From Hemerocallis citrina (taxonomy: Eukaryota; Streptophyta; Magnoliopsida; Asparagales; Asphodelaceae): a DNA stretch of 64,000 nucleotides. Where the stretch lies: positions 48,729,712 to 48,793,711 of the forward strand of contig CM030365.1 in NCBI GenBank assembly GCA_017893485.1. The letters run 5' to 3'. A program made the position numbers and the translations under genes. The notes beneath the pieces are model-generated. The model saw nothing but the letters and a program-made list of their open reading frames with translations. It was not told the DNA's origin and did no database searches. Below are positions 58,263 through 64,000 of the stretch, in pieces (within the stretch, counting starts at the first letter, position 1; each line of letters starts with the position of its first letter).

Positions 58263-60734
58263 ATGGAGTTTGAAGAGTTACCAAGCCAAGATGTTCATAA
58301 GGGTTGGAGAGATGTTGATGATGATTCTAAACTAAATGTTGGTTTAGAGGAAGGTTATGAATTTTACAAAAAATATGCAAAATTAGCTGGTTTTTCTGTT
58401 CGCAAATCTGCTACAATGATGGATACTATTACAAAGGAGAGGTATTCACAACTATTTGTATGCTCTAAGCAAGGTAAGCCGACAACTTTAGATGAAGGAG
58501 TGAATGTTGTCGGTATTGAAGAACCATCTTCTTCAAATGTCATCAAGAGAAGGAGAAGGGCTGTCACTAGAGAAGAGTGTATGGCTCAAATTCGAATTCA
58601 AAAAGACAATGATGGGAGATGGTCAATCCGAAGGTTTGTTGAGGAGCACACTCATTCTTGTGTTACACCTAGAAAGCAACAGTTCTTAAGAAGCAATAGA
58701 ACTGTTACCGAAGCACAAAAAAGTTTACTTAGTTCGTTCAAAGAAGCTAACATAAGAACTTCTGAGTTTATGTCCTACATGGAGATAGAAAATAAGGGTT
58801 TCAGTAATATTAATTGTACTGAAAAGGACATTAGGAATTCGATGCAAAGAGACAAGGATCGGAGTAGAGCTTATGATGTGGATCTATTGATGGAGCACTT
58901 GCAAGAGGAAAAGGATATGAATCCTTCTTTTTGTTTTCATTATAAGGTGGATGAAGACAACAAATTAACTCATGTCTTTTGGGCTGATGCTCTAGCCAGG
59001 AAAGCTTACAAGCATTTTGGTGATGTGCTAATTTTTGATACTACATATGACACAAATCAGTACAAATTGGTTTTTGCTCCATTTACTGGAGTTAATCATC
59101 ACGGTCAATCTGTCAATTTTGGTGCAGCTTTCTTTGGTTGTTTGAAAAATGGGCTGAAACAATGTGTGCGCCTCCTCCTACAGTTATTATTACAGATCAA
59201 GATCCTGCAATGGAAAATGCTATCCGACTATGTTTTCCTGGTTCCAACCACAGGCTATGTATGTGGCACATTCTTAAAAAGCTTCCAGATAAGCTTGGTG
59301 GTCCGGGCCTTAATAGTGATTTTAGCATTCCATTTCATAGTAGCATTTGGGATTCAAAGACGCCGGAAGAGTTTGAGATGAGATGGAATGAAGTTATGAA
59401 CGCTAATTTGTCTATTTCAGGTAACCCTTGAATTAATGATTTTTACCGTAGCTAACAAATTTTTAGTAGTCTTAATACTTGATAAATATTGAAATTGTAG
59501 GTAATCCTTAGCTTTCTGATATTTATGAGCTTCGTGAAAAATGGATACCAGCTTATGCTAAGCATATTTTCACTGCTGGAATTCGCACAACTCAAAGATC
59601 AGAAAGTATGAATGCTTTTGTGGAAAAGTATGATTGGCCATACAATCGCTATTCATAATGGAAAAGAACATTTACCTATTTATATAACGGATCGTATGGT
59701 AGGTCACAAATTGGGAGAATTCGCGCCTTTTGCACGAATTTATTACGAGGTTTGAAAGGGCGATAAGGAAACAAAGACAAAATCAGTTAGCAGCAGACTA
59801 CACAACTCTTCATACAAAACCCAAACTACAAACAGATTTAGAAATTGAGAAGCAAATGTCTGATGTGTATACGAGAGAGAAATTTCATGTTTTTCAAGAT
59901 GAATTAGTTCAAAGTCTGAATTATGCCTCTTTAATGAAAGATGCTAATGGGAGTGTGCAGCACTATATTGTGAGGAGAATGGGAATGTCACAAAAATCAG
60001 ACAAAGTAAGGGATGTGTTCTATGAAGAAATGGATAATGCTGGGTCCTATACATGTAGAAAATTTGAAGTTGATGGAATCCCTTGTAGACACATTCTTGT
60101 TGTTTTGAGGAATGAGTTTTTTGATTGCCTACCTCAATCTTATATCTTAAAGCGGTGGACCGCCTTAGTAACTACCGAGATTATGTTTGATGATGGTGGC
60201 GAAGAAATTATTGGTAGTTACGGTAGTCAACAAGATTTGGATATGGTGGAGTTGTCAAATGAAATTCACAAGTTGATGAGGATTGCTCGCTCATCCAAAG
60301 AGATGTGCCAAAAGGTCAAAACGTTAGTAGTTGCCGATATTGCAAAATTGCAACAAGATATGCCCCAAGAATTACAAGCAAGAAGCACTTCCTTACCTAA
60401 ATCAGTAAACATTCATGTACCGGATATTGCAAAGACCAAAGGTAGCAGGAAGCGAATTAAAGGAGGGAAGGAAAAAGCCATGGAGAAGGCCGTGAAGCCA
60501 TTAAGGAAGTGTCGTTTATGCAAGAAGCTTGTTAATCATGACAGTCGGACTTGCCCTTTGAAGGAAAGGTTGGTATTTTCATACATAATTTATTTCAACT
60601 TTTGTCATATATAATATATCTTTTATTTAATTGGTGCTTATTATTCGTGTAGTTCTAATTTGAACGAGTCACAAGCTTCAACTACTTTTTCAACAATGGA
60701 ACCCATAACGGAAGAGGCTCCAAATATTGCATAA
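58263..60734 (+). pseudogene. FAR1/FHY3-like MULE transposase, copy 2 (interrupted)
   Basis: ATG at 58,263 (MEFEELPSQDVHKGWRDVDD). FAR1 DNA-binding domain from about residue 30 (EEGYEFYKKYAKLAGFSVRK to RRFVEEHTHSCV). MULE core: FDTTYDTNQYKLVFAPFTGV near 59,034 and VIITDQDPAMENAI near 59,183, so the first two catalytic Asp residues are kept, and [15 protein letters not shown] near 59,588 carries the Glu region. SWIM finger: CRKFEVDGIPCRHILVVL near 60,055; C-terminal zinc knuckle CRLCKKLVNHDSRTCP near 60,511; acidic last exon about 60,652-60,734. Breaks: a small deletion with frameshift near 59,135, a TAG at 59,509-59,511 after the 59,421-59,500 intron, and a 99-bp plastid insert at 59,630-59,728. 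It differs strongly from copy 1, so it belongs to another FAR1 subfamily. Confidence 0.85.
59630..59728 (+). other. Plastid rps19 fragment inserted in the FAR1-like gene (NUPT)
   Basis: In the frame starting at 59,630 the insert reads [20 protein letters not shown], then [13 protein letters not shown], a stretch diagnostic of chloroplast ribosomal protein S19. Both sides return at once to FAR1-like coding (FVEKY before, [11 protein letters not shown] after). The reading is uninterrupted over 33 codons, so it is little decayed. Assignment is by protein and DNA pattern from memory of the family; a plastid alignment would settle the exact ends. Confidence 0.9.
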
Positions 60735-61899
60735 ACTTTAGTTGTTTATGACTGTGGATTTTGTAGGTAAGTGTTTTACATGATTATACTCATATTTTTT
60801 TGCTATATGTGTAATTATTTTTGAACCATTCCAAATATGTTCATATGTTAAATTAATCGTTATGTGTTGACTGTTTGTAGGCAATTTGATGATGGGTATA
60901 ACAGAAATGCATGATTTTTCGCCATCTTCAAAAAGTTGGTAAAATGATTTTGCTTATACAAATAATACCAAGTTAGTAGGCAGTGATGAAAAGTTTATGA
61001 CTGATTTTGTTTATGCATGAATTTGTTGAATCATGAGTTTTCTCTACTGGACTGTGTAGGCAGTGATGACAAATTCATACAAGACAAGTAAAATAATTTT
61101 CATAATTTTGTGCTTAAACTGATTGAGTTGGAAGAGATGGAGATGCAAAACAACAATTTGGTTGGATCTAGTAGGCATGGCTTAATTTAGCAGTCCTAGT
61201 GACAAACTCAAATTTCTGCATTTGACTCACTTATACTTGATTTTTTGGAAATATTTCCAGCACTTGTGTATGGTCCTACAAGTTATTGGGTTTCTGAGCG
61301 TACCCTTTTTTGGTGGTGTTATTGTTCAGAGCCTACACATTTTTTTTGATGTTGTTCTGAGCCTTCAAGTTTTGTTGCCAAGTGTTGTTCTGAGCCTGCA
61401 AATTTCTACATTTCGACTCAATTTTTGATAAGTCCGCATTTTCTATGAGATGTCAAATTACTCAGCTCCAATTTTTATGTATCTTTGGTAAACAAAGCTT
61501 TTTTTTAATATGTGAGCTGCTCAAATTCTTTGTTTCTGGAGCTTTGATGGGTTTTCTTTGTTTTGATTAATGCTTTGATGGGTTTGTTGTTTTGGGGTTG
61601 AAACTAGATCTGGGTTCGAAATTTTTCGGTGTTTGAGATGTTGGGTTGTTATGGGTATGTTTAGATCTATTGAATATGATGTGTTTTTTAGATGGATCTC
61701 TAAGATCTGCATCAAAGAAGTGGAAAATGAAACACCCCTTTGAAACCCTAACGGATCTCCATCTCTAACTGTGGATAGAGGTAAAATTTATTTATTTTGT
61801 TGCTAATTTTGTTAATTTTGTGTTGGTTTCTCTAGTCTACATTCTTGCGTTTTATAGGATATTTCTTGTTGTGTTATACGATCTTTCTTGTTGCCTCAG
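60735..61899. other. No gene seen
   Basis: T-rich DNA with 'gttctgagcct' repeated at about 61,325, 61,352 and 61,388 (the same phrase ends the 340-bp direct repeats). The part from 61,550 to 61,770 looks like intron or leader before the VTC2 exons, but I see no exon. Confidence 0.5.
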
Positions 61900-62756
61900 G
61901 TGAGTCCTATTGGGTATGGCCATGTGCTTCTGATTCCTAGCATACTGAACATGCTGCCTCAGAGGATTGAACCAAAGAGTTTCTTGCTTGCTCTCTACCT
62001 ATCAAAAGAGGCTGGGAATCCCTACTTCAAAGTTGGTTATAATAGTCTCGGTACTTTTGCCACCATCAATCACCTCCATTTCCAGGTTGCTAATCATTTG
62101 ATACCATCGTCTCAATAATTACCTAATTAGAAGCTTATCAATTGTCTACATGATGTATGATGGAAGCAGGCTTTTTATTTGCCGTGCTATTACCAGCAGA
62201 GAAAGTTTCCACTGAAACAATAACCACATTGAGGAACGGTGTGAATATACTCCGTCTTTTAAGCTATCCCGTAAAAGGCCTTGCTTTCGACGTTGGTGAC
62301 AACAGTAACATGAAGGACTTAGCAGATGCTGCATCTAATGCTTGCAGTTTCTTACAAGAAAATAACCTTCCTTACAATGTTCTAATTTCTTATTCAGGCA
62401 AGCGGGTTTTCCTGTTCTTGCAGGTAATTAACTTATTTCCATCACTAGTTAGCTTGCTTAATCATGATTTTGGAGTCAATTGAGATGGAAACTAATTTTG
62501 TTATGTTCATAATGATGCTTAGAATTATGCTGAGAAAAGGTCTCAAGGGAATGTGAGTCAGGAGATTATTGATAACCAAATGAGTCCAGCCGCATGGGAG
62601 ATCAGTGGTTACATGGTACTCAAACGGAGGAAGGACTACGAAGAAGCATCAGAAGAGAGTATACTGAGCTTCCTATCTTTTGTATCTATATGCGAGGAGA
62701 GTTTCCAAGAGTTGCAGGAAAATATATTAGATGCTATCAAGCAAAGAGAAAGCTGA
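61900..62756 (+). pseudogene. GDP-L-galactose phosphorylase (VTC2-type) C-terminal fragment
   Basis: Exons 61,900-62,085, 62,170-62,423 and 62,523-62,756 have GT-AG borders. Exon 1 reads VSPIGYGHVLLIPS, then GYNSLGTFATINHLHFQ; HLHFQ is the HIT-type catalytic motif. Exon 2 reads ITTLRNGVNILRLLSYPVKG and NNLPYNVLISYSGKRVFLF. Exon 3 reads NYAEKRSQGN, then AAWEISGYMVLKRRKDYEEA, and ends IKQRES. This is the second half of the enzyme that commits GDP-L-galactose to ascorbate synthesis. The N-terminal exons are absent, and a base is missing near 62,182 (after AFYL), so exon 2 is out of frame. An old truncated copy rather than a working VTC2 or VTC5. Confidence 0.85.
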
Positions 62757-64000
62757 TTGGAATTTTCATTAGCATGAATTGATAATGTACTTGCTAATGT
62801 GTATGAATCGGTCTCATGTTTTCAAATTGGATTGGAATTCCTGTGTAAACATTTCAGAACAGAAATGTATTTTGTTGTTGTTGATCAATGAAATAAAATC
62901 ACAGTTCAGGAAAGCTGTTCTCCACCTCGTACATTATGGTATTTTGCAGTATTGCGATCGTCCCTGATCCTGTTGAGATGTGTGTCATTGTTTAGATAGT
63001 GATGATTTTCCCTTTGTTAATTAATGACATACCTTCTTGCATTGTATAACAGGAATTGTTATGCGCAACCCGCTGATTCCATGACAGGAGAGTGACTTTC
63101 AGAGTTCTTTTGATTCAATCACTACAAATACTCAACAAACAAGTATATTATCGAAGAACAAAAAAGTGTCCGATTTGTTTGCTAGCAAATAGCAACGGCG
63201 GCTTCATTAAAGCAGCTAAATTTCAATGATATTCGACATTGCTATGAAGTTGTGTATGTACTTCATCAGATTCTAATACATTGTAATTCATTCATACAGT
63301 GAAGAGGCACATAAAGCACAGAGATATGAACATAAAGCACGGAGTTTACAAAGCATCCATTCATTCTTTCATCATAGATTGTAATTCTAATACATTCAAT
63401 TCAGTAAATCATATATACAGTGAAGAAGAACATTGTAATTCTAATACATTCATAGACAGAAACTTCAAAAATTCTAATACTTGTATTACGCATCTTTAGA
63501 CTTTTCATCTTTAGACTTTTGATCTTTATACAAAATTCTAACGATTATACAAAAGATTAAAAAAATCCTAAACATTGTAGGCTCGGAACAACAACAAGTC
63601 ATGTCTTTGTTTGTAGTATCGTGCTTGTAACTGTCTGCTGATGATGCTCTGCCTCTTCTCAGTTGCTCTAGCACATCCAAAATTGCATAAGCTTCTCCCT
63701 AGAAGCTGAAAGTCACAAAACTTTCAAAGGCATAAACAGTTAAAAGTTTGATGTTAAAATAGGGGATAATTTTAAATTATCTGCTCTATGTAAGAAACAC
63801 AATTATGAATACAATTATATGGCTCAGCATCACACTAATTTTCTTCACTATCTAGGCTCAAAAGTTTTTGAATATCACATAATGAATGATGCTGACTGCT
63901 TGAATATCTAGGCTCAAAAATCTCTGAAGAAGCATAATGAATGCTTATTCAGGGAAGCAATAGTGTAATATACCATGTCTGAGGAAGCATAATGCTCTGC
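62757..64000. other. Anonymous AT-rich DNA, no gene supported
   Basis: The 3' flank of the VTC2 fragment, then DNA with imperfect repeats: 'gtaattctaatacattc' variants near 63,283, 63,381 and 63,435, and 'atatctaggctcaaaa' / 'gaagcataatg' pairs at 63,850-63,990. A 64-codon minus-strand frame at 63,486-63,680 has no recognisable family. Confidence 0.5.

Noticed and set aside
63486..63680. 64-codon minus-strand reading frame
   Set aside because: No recognisable motif, no splice or promoter context, and AT-rich repeated surroundings.

Overview
This window is plant nuclear DNA, most likely from a eudicot. The gene-like pieces are plant-specific or plant-type: ornithine aminotransferase, VTC2-type GDP-L-galactose phosphorylase, a NOL9/GRC3-like kinase, FAR1-type MULE transposases, and a scrap of plastid rps19. 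The rest is dominated by plant Ty3/gypsy, CACTA, MULE and MITE elements. I cannot name the species. I see no clearly intact host gene; all three host-gene pieces are truncated or frameshifted.

Left flank (1-10,113): AT-rich DNA, a Harbinger-like MITE (2292-3150, TSD TAA), a NOL9-like gene fragment (3215-4259), and the 3' half of a CACTA element with a decayed Ptta/En-Spm transposase and a subterminal repeat array ending in GTAGTG (7506). A second MITE (8054-8473, TSD TTA) and an ornithine aminotransferase fragment (9323-9885) follow.

Nested retrotransposon core (10,114-46,095): element A1 (10,114-14,726) is an internally deleted Ty3/gypsy chromodomain element. Next is a solo LTR of the same family (A2), flanked by ATAGT on both sides but split across 31 kb (14,948-46,090). 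Inside A2 lies Tat-lineage element B (15,345-39,587, TSD GCATC). Inside the gag of B lies the young Tekay/Del-type element C (16,949-27,868, TSD TTCCG). A non-autonomous CACTA element (40,144-45,938) with a 245-bp satellite inside it sits in the last part of A2. An inverted copy of A2 at 54,867-55,631 still shows the empty sites for B and for the CACTA, so the order of events can be read directly: A2, inverted duplication, then B and CACTA, with C into B.

Element C is the most complete unit: LTRs differing by about a dozen bases, an extra acidic coiled-coil ORF before gag, and gag and pol in different frames but joinable in frame by removing a 92-bp GT-AG segment. I propose this as a splice switch between Gag and Gag-Pol. 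Its pol has one in-frame stop. Element B carries, downstream of pol, a spliced minus-strand gene of the 'putative gypsy-type transposase' family with its own TATA box, plus two tandem arrays whose units contain dyads.

Right part (46,091-64,000): a FAR1-like transposase pseudogene and a GRF zinc-finger/membrane ORF lie between inverted arms of up to about 2 kb. Next come a fold-back MITE, a self-complementary microsatellite, a MULE-like TIR pair, and a second FAR1-like pseudogene interrupted by 99 bp of plastid rps19. A frameshifted C-terminal VTC2 fragment (61,900-62,756) and anonymous AT-rich DNA finish the window.
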